Origin: Micromonospora trifolii
GTDB taxonomy: Bacteria; Actinomycetota; Actinomycetes; Mycobacteriales; Micromonosporaceae
Assembly: GCF_022229005.1 (NCBI RefSeq)
Contig: NZ_JAKKFD010000035.1
Span: 1 to 64,000, forward strand
Reading direction: 5' to 3'
DNA: 64,000 nt
A program made the position numbers and the translations under genes. Every line of letters starts with the position of its first letter. Within the stretch, counting starts at the first letter, position 1. Positions 8,462 through 15,862 of the stretch are shown here, in pieces. Below the pieces are notes generated by a model. The model saw only the letters and a list, made by a program, of their open reading frames with translations. It searched no databases and was not told the origin of the DNA.

Positions 8462-8771
8462 GGGGACTCCTGACGGGAGCGGAAGCGGGGGTGGTGGTGC
8501 GGTGGGGGGATGCCGGCTTGCCGAAATCTTGCAAGGCTGGCTGAAATTTGCTGAAAGGTTACAAGCGTGTTGCAGCGACTGTCAACGCATGGACATCCGT
8601 CGCTGTCCGGATCGGTGGTGGGAGCGGGTACAACGCACGGCCGCACCCCTCGGTTCGATGTCGGCCCAGAAATTTTCGTCGGCGGGTGATCCGCGCGCCC
8701 CGCCGGTCCGTACTGGATGGGGGAGCAGGGGTCGGCCGGTGGTACGCCGCCGCGAGACGATCGAGGAGCAG
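8462..8771. promoter_or_regulatory. Divergent amylase / cytochrome b intergenic region
   Basis: This 310-bp gene-free stretch holds the promoters of both flanking genes. Repeats related to CTTGCAAG and CTGAAA crowd 8528-8575: cttgcaag at 8528, gctgaaatt at 8540, gctgaaagg at 8550, ttacaagc and ttgcagc thereafter. Streptomycete amylase genes have comparable TTGCA-type direct repeats bound by the LacI-family repressor MalR/Reg1; the assignment here is inference. The remainder toward 8771 shows no clear structure. Confidence 0.45.
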
Positions 8772-10385
8772 ATGGCCCGGGCACAGCAGGACAAGAAGGC
8801 GGCGACGGTCCGGACCAGCGCCAGCAGTCGAGGGGTGCGCACCCCGTCGCGGTCGGCGGGCGCCCTGCTGATCGCGTCGTTGCTCGCCGCGCTCTGGGCG
8901 GCGGTCATGCTGACCGGCGCCGGTCAGACGGCGTACGCGTACGGCTTCTTCTTCACCGAGTTCTTCGCCGGGGTGGTCTCCCTGGTGGCGTTGAGCCTCA
9001 CAGTGATGCTCGGCCTGCTCGCCACCGACCGACTGGTGCTGCGCATCTCGCACCGGGTGCTGATGCAGTCGGCACACCGGGCCACCGGCGTGCTGGGCGT
9101 GGCCGGGCTCGGCTTCCACGTCCTCACCAAGGTCGCCACCGGGCGGGCGGCGGCGACCGACGCGCTGGTGCCGTTCGTCGGTGGCCGGGGGCTCTACGTC
9201 GGGCTCGGCACGGTGGCCGCGCTGTTGATGGTCAGCGTGATCTGGACCGGCATCATCCGGGCCCGCTTCGCCAGCGTCGGTCCGAAGTGGTTGTGGCGCA
9301 CGCTGCACTCCACCGCCTACCTGGCCTGGCCGTTCGCTGTCTTTCACGGCCTCAACGCCGGTCGGGCCGCAGCGCCCTGGGTGATGTTCAGCTACCTCGG
9401 CTGCATTCTGCTGGTGGTGCTTGCCCTGCTGGTCCGGTTCTCGGTCACCATCGGTCGGCGCAGCCGCGAGCAGCACCAGGCCGCGGTGCGCAACGCGGTG
9501 ATGGTAGGCCGGGCCGAGGAGGCGAAGACCGCCCGATCGCTGCTGGCCGGGTTGGGTCGGCGCAGCAAGGCCGCCGACAAGCGTCCCGCCTGGGCGGAGA
9601 CCACCACCGCCACCTGGGCCGCGCCGGCCGCGCGACGTGATCCCGAACGGTTCACAGTCCCGGTGGTGCCCGAGCCCGGTTCCCTCGTCGAGCCGACCCG
9701 GCCCAGCCGACGTCGGCGGGAGGAGGAGCCGGCGGCCCGCCGCGACACCGAACGGTCCTCGCGCAGCCGTCGGGCCGAGGAGACCACCACCAGCCGATCG
9801 GCCCGCCGCAGCGTGGAGGACACCGGCACGTTCCGACGTGACGAGGAGGAGCTGGAGCCGGTGACCCGGCGGCGCGGCTCCCGCACCCGCGACGAGGCCG
9901 TGCCGACCGGCCGGCGGCGCGCCGACGAGCCGGCCGCCGAGCGGTCTCGTCGCCGGTCCCGCAGCGAGGACGACGGGAGCCGTTACTCGGCGCCGCCGCA
10001 ACCGACAGTCGAAGACGCCGAGGAGCCGTGGGACAGTCCACGCCGGTGGCAGGCTGACGAGCCCATCTCCGCCGGCCCCATCTCCGTCGAGCCGATCTCG
10101 GCCGGCCCGGTCTCCAGCAGCCCGATCTCGTCGGCGCCGCGCAGCGGCAGCGGTCGACACAGCGTCGAGGACGACCTGCCCGAGGAGCCGGACTACTGGC
10201 GTCCGCCGGCCAGATACGTGCCGGACGAGGTGGCGCCGCCCGTCGACGACACCCCGACCCTTGTCGACCTGGCGTCCCGCCGTGCCCGACGGGCAGCCGG
10301 TGAGGGCAAGTCCAAGCGCCGCAAGGCCAGCGCCGACGCGGTGGACGGGGCGTACTGGGCCGGGCTGCGGGGTGAGGCGAAGTGA
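8772..10385 (+). CDS. Ferric reductase-like membrane cytochrome b with long disordered tail
   Basis: About 537 aa. Five or six transmembrane segments (about residues 33-215) contain two spaced histidine pairs (SAHRATG with GFHVLT; TLHSTAY with VFHGLN) on neighbouring helices, the bis-His b-heme pattern of ferric-reductase-like/YedZ-type domains. No flavin or NAD(P)H domain is attached. From about residue 230 to the end the protein is low-complexity, rich in Arg, Glu, Ser and Pro, with a run of PIS(A/V)(G/E)-type repeats near 410-440, so it is probably disordered and cytoplasmic. GAGGAG precedes ATG 8772 by only 3 nt; GTG 8739 is an alternative start adding 11 residues. The stop overlaps the start of the NuoF-like gene, so electrons may pass between the two products. 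Confidence 0.75.
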   Translation: MARAQQDKKAATVRTSASSRGVRTPSRSAGALLIASLLAALWAAVMLTGAGQTAYAYGFFFTEFFAGVVSLVALSLTVMLGLLATDRLVLRISHRVLMQSAHRATGVLGVAGLGFHVLTKVATGRAAATDALVPFVGGRGLYVGLGTVAALLMVSVIWTGIIRARFASVGPKWLWRTLHSTAYLAWPFAVFHGLNAGRAAAPWVMFSYLGCILLVVLALLVRFSVTIGRRSREQHQAAVRNAVMVGRAEEAKTARSLLAGLGRRSKAADKRPAWAETTTATWAAPAARRDPERFTVPVVPEPGSLVEPTRPSRRRREEEPAARRDTERSSRSRRAEETTTSRSARRSVEDTGTFRRDEEELEPVTRRRGSRTRDEAVPTGRRRADEPAAERSRRRSRSEDDGSRYSAPPQPTVEDAEEPWDSPRRWQADEPISAGPISVEPISAGPVSSSPISSAPRSGSGRHSVEDDLPEEPDYWRPPARYVPDEVAPPVDDTPTLVDLASRRARRAAGEGKSKRRKASADAVDGAYWAGLRGEAK

Positions 10386-11848
10386 TGCGGACCGCCGTAC
10401 CACCTGTCGCCTGTGTCGGCGAACCCCGGCTCACCGCCGGCTTCGCCGAGTACGGCCGGCTCGACCTGCTCGCGCACGAGGAGGTGCACGGACCGATCGG
10501 CCCGATGGAGCCGGCGCAGCTGCTCCAGCTCGCCGAGGGCATGCAGCTCAACGGCAAGGGCGGAGCGGGTTTCCCGTTCGCCCGCAAACTGCGCGCGGTG
10601 CTGGAGTCCTGCGAGCGGCAGGACCTGGCCGCCGTGGTGGTCGTCAACGCCACCGAGGGGGAGCCGGCCAGCTGGAAGGACAAGGTGCTGCTGACCCGCG
10701 CCCCGCACCTGATCCTGGACGGGGCGGCGCTGGCCGCGTACGCGCTGGACGCCGACGAGATCGTGATCGGCGTGGCGGACGACGGCGTCGGCCGGGACTC
10801 GCTGATGGAGGCGCTCGACGAGCGCCGGATGCCGGTGCAGACGACTATCGTCACAGTGCCGCACCGGTTCATCTCCGGTGAGGGCGGCGCACTGGTCAAC
10901 GGGATCAACGGGCTGCCGCACATCCCGCCGGGCACCAAGAAGCGCTCCAGCGACTCCGGGGTCAGCGGCCTTCCCACACTGCTGTCCAACGCCGAGACGT
11001 TCGCGCAACTCGCCGTCGGCGCCCGACTGGGCCCGTACGAGTACGCGGCGCTCGGCACCGACGACGAGCCCGGCACCGTACTGCTCACAGTGACCGGTGC
11101 GGCGGGCCGACCGGCCGTGGTGGAGTGCACCGCCGGCATGCCGCTGCGCGACGTCCTCGACCTCTGCGAGGTGCCGGACGTCCAGGGCATCCTGATGGGC
11201 GGGTACCACGGTAAGTGGATCACCCCGGAGGCGGCGGAGAAGGCCGAGGTCTCCCGCAAGGGCCTGGCCGCTGTCGGCGGCACCCTCGGTGCCGGCATCA
11301 TCGTCCCGCTCGGTGTCGACACCTGCCCGCTCGGTGAGGCCGCCCAGGTGGTGCGCTACCTGGCCGGCGAGTCCGCCGGCCAGTGCGGGCCGTGCAAGAT
11401 GGGCCTGCCGGACCTGGCTCGCGCCGTGGACCTGGCCGTCGCCGGCAGCCAACCGGCGGACGTGGTGCGCGCCGCCGCCGGCGAGGTCAAGGGCCGGGGC
11501 GCGTGCAGCCACCCGGACGGCACCGCCCGGTTCGCGCTCTCCGCGATCGAGGTCTTCGCCGAGGACCTGCGGCTGCACAGCACCGGTGACGGCTGTGGCC
11601 GGCGGGTCAAGGGCGTGATGGGGCTGCCGGGCGCACCCGACGCGAACCCGCAGAAACTCACACTGGACTGGTCCCGCTGCGACGGGCACGGCCTTTGCGC
11701 GCACGTCGTACCGGACTTCATCCGGCTCGACGCGAACGGATACCCCGCCTTCCCGGCCACCCCCGTGCCGACCTGGCTGCGCGAGGGCGCGCTGAAGGCG
11801 GTCAAGGTCTGCCCGGAGTTGGCTCTCCGACTCGCCAAGGCCGAGTAG
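10382..11848 (+). CDS. NuoF-like NADH dehydrogenase 51-kDa homologue fused to a ferredoxin
   Basis: A 488-aa cytoplasmic electron-transfer protein. The glycine-rich segment NGKGGAGFPFARKL and NATEGEPASWKDK match the NADH and FMN sites of complex I subunit NuoF. An SLBB-like segment (about 235-275, LRDVLDLCEV) follows, and a cluster-binding helical region contains GQCGPCKMG and GACSHPDG, consistent with one 4Fe-4S cluster. The last 65 residues are a second module, CDGHGLC ... VCPEL, the C-x5-C-xn-CP spacing of actinobacterial 3Fe-4S ferredoxins that usually serve P450s. There are no other Nuo genes here, so it is not complex I. It starts GTG 10382 (overlapping the upstream stop) or ATG 10385. 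It is the likely electron donor to the adjacent membrane cytochrome b. Confidence 0.82.
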   Translation: MMRTAVPPVACVGEPRLTAGFAEYGRLDLLAHEEVHGPIGPMEPAQLLQLAEGMQLNGKGGAGFPFARKLRAVLESCERQDLAAVVVVNATEGEPASWKDKVLLTRAPHLILDGAALAAYALDADEIVIGVADDGVGRDSLMEALDERRMPVQTTIVTVPHRFISGEGGALVNGINGLPHIPPGTKKRSSDSGVSGLPTLLSNAETFAQLAVGARLGPYEYAALGTDDEPGTVLLTVTGAAGRPAVVECTAGMPLRDVLDLCEVPDVQGILMGGYHGKWITPEAAEKAEVSRKGLAAVGGTLGAGIIVPLGVDTCPLGEAAQVVRYLAGESAGQCGPCKMGLPDLARAVDLAVAGSQPADVVRAAAGEVKGRGACSHPDGTARFALSAIEVFAEDLRLHSTGDGCGRRVKGVMGLPGAPDANPQKLTLDWSRCDGHGLCAHVVPDFIRLDANGYPAFPATPVPTWLREGALKAVKVCPELALRLAKAE

Positions 11849-11899
11849 CGAACCGACAGGCCCAGCAGGGGTCCCTTCCGGACCGGAACGGAGAAGCGG

Positions 11900-12517
11900 A
11901 TGCGGATCAGCAGGGCGTGGACAGGGGCCGGGCAGCTACGCCGTGCCGCGACCGCCGGGGCGCTGGTGGTGGCCCTGTTCGGCGTCGCCGCCTGCACCGG
12001 CACCGCGCCGGGTGGGCCCACCGCCGCCGGATCGACCCCGGCCTCGACCGGTGCCCCGCCCACCCCGACCGGCACGGCGACCGGCGGACCACCCGCCGCG
12101 CCGGCGCAGGTCCCGGCCGTGCTGCGCTTCACCGGGACCACCCTCGGCGGTGCCGCGTTCGACGCGGCACAACTCGCCGGCAAACCGGTGGTGCTGTGGT
12201 TCTGGGCGCCGTGGTGCGCCACCTGCGCCAGCCAGGCCTGGACGGTGGCCGAGATCGAACCCCGGTACCGGGACACCGTGCCGATCATCGGCGTCGCCGG
12301 GCTGGGCGAGCGCAAGGCCATGAAGGAGTTCGTCACCGAGTTCGACCTCGGCGCGACGCCCCAGATCGAGGACACCACTGGCGCGCTCTGGAAGCGGTTC
12401 AAGGTGACCGAGCAGAGCATCTTCGTGATCATCGACCGGAACGGCACTGTCGTCCACCAGGGATTCCTGGACGGTGAGGCGCTCACCGCCAAGGTCGCCG
12501 CACTGGCCGGGGCGTGA
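11900..12517 (+). CDS. TlpA/ResA-like thioredoxin lipoprotein
   Basis: A 205-aa exported protein. The signal peptide ends in a lipobox (GVAAC, acylated Cys32), followed by a Thr/Pro/Gly-rich linker to about residue 72 and a thioredoxin-fold domain with active site WCATC (Cys106, Cys109) in WFWAPWCATC. Such proteins reduce or exchange disulfides on the outer face of the membrane, for example during cytochrome c maturation. The next gene, encoding CcdA, overlaps its stop by 4 nt (GTGA), and CcdA is the usual source of electrons for this class. A ribosome-binding GGAGAAG lies about 6 nt before ATG 11900. Confidence 0.88.
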   Translation: MRISRAWTGAGQLRRAATAGALVVALFGVAACTGTAPGGPTAAGSTPASTGAPPTPTGTATGGPPAAPAQVPAVLRFTGTTLGGAAFDAAQLAGKPVVLWFWAPWCATCASQAWTVAEIEPRYRDTVPIIGVAGLGERKAMKEFVTEFDLGATPQIEDTTGALWKRFKVTEQSIFVIIDRNGTVVHQGFLDGEALTAKVAALAGA

Positions 12518-13377
12518 CCGCCACACTGCTGCTCGCGCTGACCGCCGGCATGCTCGGCGCGGTCAACCCGTGCGGCTTCGCGTTGCTGCCCGCGTACCTC
12601 TCGCTGTTGGTCGCCGGGACGTCGGACACCCGCGGCGCGGTCGGCCGCGCGCTCACCGCGGCGGCCGGGCTGACAGTGGGGTACGTGCTGGTGTTCGGCG
12701 CGTTCGGCCTGGCGCTCGCGCCGCTGGCCGGCTGGCTGCGGCCGCGGCTGCCGTGGCTGACCGTGGCGCTCGGGGTGCTGCTGGTCCTGGCCGGCTGCTG
12801 GTTGCTCGCCGGTCGGCGGCTGCCCGCCCCCGGCCGGTCCGCCCGGGCGCCCCGGCTGACCCGGTCCTGGCCGTCGATGGCGCTGTTCGGCGCGGCGTAC
12901 GCGCTGGCGTCGCTCGGCTGCGCCATCGCGCCGTTCCTGGCCATCGTGGTGACCAGCCTCCAGGCCGGCTCGACCGGTCAGGGGTTGGCGCTGTTCGGCG
13001 CGTACGCCCTCGGGATGGGTCTGGTGGTAGCTGTCGCCGCGCTCGGGGTGGCGCTGCTGCGCGACGGCCTGGTGGCCCGGCTGCGCGTCGCCGGCGCGCT
13101 GGTGCCCCGCCTCAGTGGCCTGGTGCTGCTGCTCGCCGGCGGCTACGTCGCCTGGTACGGCTGGTACGAGCTGAGGCTGGCCGCCGGCCGCCGCGACGCC
13201 CTGCACGACCCGGTAATCCAAGCGGCGTCCCAGCTACAACACACACTGGCCAGCGCCCTCGACTCGGTCGGCCCGGCACTGCTGCTGGCCGCTCTCGTCC
13301 TGCTCGCCGTGCTGGGCGTGCGGATGCGTCGACGGGGGCACGGGGTGGACCCCGCCCCCGTCGAACGACCCGGTTAG
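12514..13377 (+). CDS. ccdA: CcdA-family membrane thiol-electron carrier
   Basis: A 287-aa polytopic protein with six to seven membrane segments. The two conserved intramembrane cysteines lie in NPCGFALLPAY (TM1) and LGCAIAPFL (TM4), as in CcdA/DsbD-beta. It should carry reducing equivalents from cytoplasmic thioredoxin to the lipoprotein encoded immediately upstream. No cytochrome c biogenesis genes (ccsA, resB) occur in the window, so the system here may serve a purpose other than cytochrome c maturation. The GTG 12514 start overlaps the upstream TGA. The stop overlaps that of convergent serS by about 4 bp, leaving no room for a terminator. Confidence 0.87.
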   Translation: MTATLLLALTAGMLGAVNPCGFALLPAYLSLLVAGTSDTRGAVGRALTAAAGLTVGYVLVFGAFGLALAPLAGWLRPRLPWLTVALGVLLVLAGCWLLAGRRLPAPGRSARAPRLTRSWPSMALFGAAYALASLGCAIAPFLAIVVTSLQAGSTGQGLALFGAYALGMGLVVAVAALGVALLRDGLVARLRVAGALVPRLSGLVLLLAGGYVAWYGWYELRLAAGRRDALHDPVIQAASQLQHTLASALDSVGPALLLAALVLLAVLGVRMRRRGHGVDPAPVERPG

Positions 13378-14657
13378 CGGGGGGTCAGGCGGTCGGTGCC
13401 CAGGCGGTCCTGGAGGACCTTGGGGACCAGGACGCTGCCGTCGGCCTGCTGGTACTGCTCCAGGATGGCCGGGAAGAGCCGGCTCGTCGCCAGCGCCGAC
13501 CCGTTGAGGGTGTGCACGAAGCGCGTCTGCTTGCCGCCCGGCTCGCGGTAACGGATGGCCGCCCGACGAGCCTGGTAGTCGCCGGCCCAGGAGACCGACG
13601 ACACCTCCTTGTACTTGCCGGTGCTCGGCATCCACACCTCGATGTCGAGGGTCTTCTTCATCGAGGCGCTGGCGTCACCTGCCGAGAGCAGCGTGCGCTG
13701 GTAGTGCAGACCCAGCCCCTCGACCAGGCCCTCGGCGTGGGCGAGCATCTCCTCCAGCGCCGCGTCGGCCTGCTCCGGCAGGGTGAACTGGAAGATCTCC
13801 ACCTTGTTGAACTGGTGCCCCCGCACCGTGCCGCGCTCGTCCGAGTGCGAGCCGGCCGACTCGCGCCGGTAGCACGGGGTGTACGCGAACGCCTTCAGCG
13901 GCAGCTTCGGGGTCTCCAGGATCTCGTCCTGGTACGCGCCGAGGATCGCCGTCTCCGACGTGGGCAGCAGGAACTGGCCGCGCGGGGCGGACGCCGAGTC
14001 CAGGTGGTAGACGTCGTCGTAGAACTTGGGGAACTGCCCGGCGGCGAAGCCGGCCGAATCCAGCAGCAGGTGCGGCGGGAGCAGGAACTCGTAGCCGGCC
14101 TTGATGTGCTGGTCGACGAAGTAGTTGAGCAGCGCCCACTCCAGCCGGGCGCCAACCCCGGTGTAGATCCAGAAACCGGACCCACCGAGCTTGACCCCGC
14201 GCTCGTAGTCGACCAGGCCCAACGCGCGGCTCAGCTCCACGTGGTCGCGGACCTTCTCGATCACCGGAGGCTCACCGAAGGTCTTCACCACCCGGTTGGC
14301 TTCCTTGCCGCCGGCTACCACGTCGTCGCTGGGCAGGTTGGGCAGCTCACTCATCGCGTCGCGCAGCCGGGCCTGCACCTCGTCCAGCTGGGACTCCAGC
14401 TCGGCGAGCTGCTTACGCTCCGCCTCCGGCGCGGCGGCCTGCGGCTCCTCGCCGGCGCGCTTCGCCTGCGCGTACGCCCGGGCCTCGGCCTTGCGGCGCT
14501 GCCGCTCGGCGTCGATTTCCGTGATCAGGGCGCGGCGTTCCTGGTCGAGCCGCTGGATCTCGTCCAGGGCACTGGTGACCTCGGCGGGATCCAGACGCTT
14601 CGCCAGCGCGGTCGCCACCGCCTCGCGATCCTTCCGGATCAACTCCATGTCGAGCAT
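13374..14657 (-). CDS. serS: Serine--tRNA ligase
   Basis: A class II aminoacyl-tRNA synthetase of 427 aa. The first 110 residues form the tRNA-binding antiparallel coiled coil (QRLDQERRALITEIDAERQ ...). The catalytic domain shows motif 2 (TVRGHQFNKVEIFQF) and motif 3 near the C-terminus (NGSALATSRLFPAILEQYQ). The serine-site segment reads EVSSVSWAGDYQARR, where many bacterial enzymes have E(I/V)SS-SNCxDFQARR; the N-C pair is replaced by W-A, which places it in a less common subtype. A GGAG lies 5 nt before ATG 14657. The gene is essential and single-cistron. Confidence 0.95.
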   Translation of the reverse strand: MLDMELIRKDREAVATALAKRLDPAEVTSALDEIQRLDQERRALITEIDAERQRRKAEARAYAQAKRAGEEPQAAAPEAERKQLAELESQLDEVQARLRDAMSELPNLPSDDVVAGGKEANRVVKTFGEPPVIEKVRDHVELSRALGLVDYERGVKLGGSGFWIYTGVGARLEWALLNYFVDQHIKAGYEFLLPPHLLLDSAGFAAGQFPKFYDDVYHLDSASAPRGQFLLPTSETAILGAYQDEILETPKLPLKAFAYTPCYRRESAGSHSDERGTVRGHQFNKVEIFQFTLPEQADAALEEMLAHAEGLVEGLGLHYQRTLLSAGDASASMKKTLDIEVWMPSTGKYKEVSSVSWAGDYQARRAAIRYREPGGKQTRFVHTLNGSALATSRLFPAILEQYQQADGSVLVPKVLQDRLGTDRLTPR

Positions 14658-14754
14658 GCTGCTCCGTACGCCTCCGTCCGGGGTTCACAGGTGAACCACC
14701 CGATGCTACCGTCGCGCGCATCTCTGTTCGGGACGGGGAGTGCCGGCCGCGCGG

Positions 14755-15837
14755 TCAGAGCCGGATCGGCATCAGCACCGAGTAGGTGTCCGCGTCGTCC
14801 GTCCGGCGCACGGCCAGCGGGGCGATCGGCCCATCCAGCTCCAGTACCAGTTGCGGCGCGCCGGCCGCGTTCAGCGCGTCCAGCAGGTAACCACCGTCCA
14901 CCCCGACCCGCAGCGCGTCGGAGGTCAGCTCGGCGGCCGGGAGCAGCCGCAGGCAGCCCTGGTCGTCGACGCCGAGCACTGTGACCTCCCGGGTCGTGCC
15001 GTCGTGGTCGAGGGCGACGGTGGGGGCCGCCGGGTCGGCCAGCGCGGCGCGCAGCGCTGCCACGTCCACCGGGATCCGGCGCGCGGTCGGCCGCTCACCG
15101 ACGGACTGACGCAGCAGCCGGTGGTAGTCCGGGAAGTCGTACGGCAGGGCGGTGCCGGTCAGCGTGCTGTCGGCCACCCGCACCCGCAGGTCCGCGCCCG
15201 CCACTGTCAGCCGTACCGGCCAGGTGTCGGCGGTGTCGAGCAGTGGCCGGAGCTGGTCGACGAGGGCCACCGGCAGGAACACCCGCACCGGCGGTCCGTC
15301 GACGTCGGCCGCGGCCCGAGCCAGCGCGAGCCGGTACCTGTCGGTGGCAACGAGCCGGACGCCGTCGGACTCCAGGTCGAACAGCACTCCGGCGAGCATC
15401 GGCAGCTCCGGATCGACGCCGACGGCGAAGCGCACCGCGTCGAGCGCGGCGGCCAGGGCGGCGGGGGCGACCAGGAGCGTGGTGGCGGTCGGCGGGGCCG
15501 GGTCGACCAGGGCCCGGAGCCGGTCGACCTCGCGGCGGGCGTCGCTGAGCCCGTCGATCAGCCGGCGCAGGTGCGCGTCGAGCAGTTGGTGCACCACCGC
15601 CGGCTCGGCGCGTACCGCGGCGGCGATCTCCGGCACCGGCATGCCGATCCGACGCAGCCCGGCCACCAGCCGGGCCGGGGCGATCTGCTCCCCGGCATAC
15701 CAGCGGTAGCCGGTCACCGGGTCGACCAGTGTCGGCTCCAGCACCCCCGCCGAGTCGTAGAAGCGCAGGGCGCTGACGGTCAGGCCGCTGGCCCGGGCCA
15801 GCTCGCCGATGCTGTGCAGGTCGCTCACGCTGGGCAT
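14755..15837 (-). CDS. MerR-type regulator fused to two DNA polymerase III beta-clamp domains
   Basis: A 360-aa protein of unusual architecture. Residues 8-75 are a MerR helix-turn-helix (IGELARASGLTVSALRFYDS, then RLVAGLRRIGMPVPEI), followed by a dimerisation helix to about 115. The remaining 240 residues align by eye with domains II and III of the DnaN sliding clamp: VRLVATDRYRLAL (DnaN VATDGHRLAV), DFPDYHRLL (DnaN FPDYRRVL), GYLLDALNA (DnaN SYVLDVLNA) and the terminal SVLMPIRL (DnaN VVMPMRL). Residues that line the peptide-binding pocket of E. coli beta (T172, R176, L177, P363, R365, L366) have identical counterparts. Clamp domain I is missing and the HTH takes its place. ATG 15837 has GAGGGGGCAGG just upstream. 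It could be a regulator sensing clamp-binding proteins; function is unproven. Confidence 0.85.
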   Translation of the reverse strand: MPSVSDLHSIGELARASGLTVSALRFYDSAGVLEPTLVDPVTGYRWYAGEQIAPARLVAGLRRIGMPVPEIAAAVRAEPAVVHQLLDAHLRRLIDGLSDARREVDRLRALVDPAPPTATTLLVAPAALAAALDAVRFAVGVDPELPMLAGVLFDLESDGVRLVATDRYRLALARAAADVDGPPVRVFLPVALVDQLRPLLDTADTWPVRLTVAGADLRVRVADSTLTGTALPYDFPDYHRLLRQSVGERPTARRIPVDVAALRAALADPAAPTVALDHDGTTREVTVLGVDDQGCLRLLPAAELTSDALRVGVDGGYLLDALNAAGAPQLVLELDGPIAPLAVRRTDDADTYSVLMPIRL

Positions 15838-15862
15838 CCTGCCCCCTCGACCCGGTCGAGGG

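Noticed and set aside
8772..13377. Interpretation of the cytochrome b/NuoF genes as part of complex I or a cytochrome c maturation operon
   Set aside because: No other nuo, ccs or res genes are present; the NuoF-like protein ends in a ferredoxin module unlike complex I.
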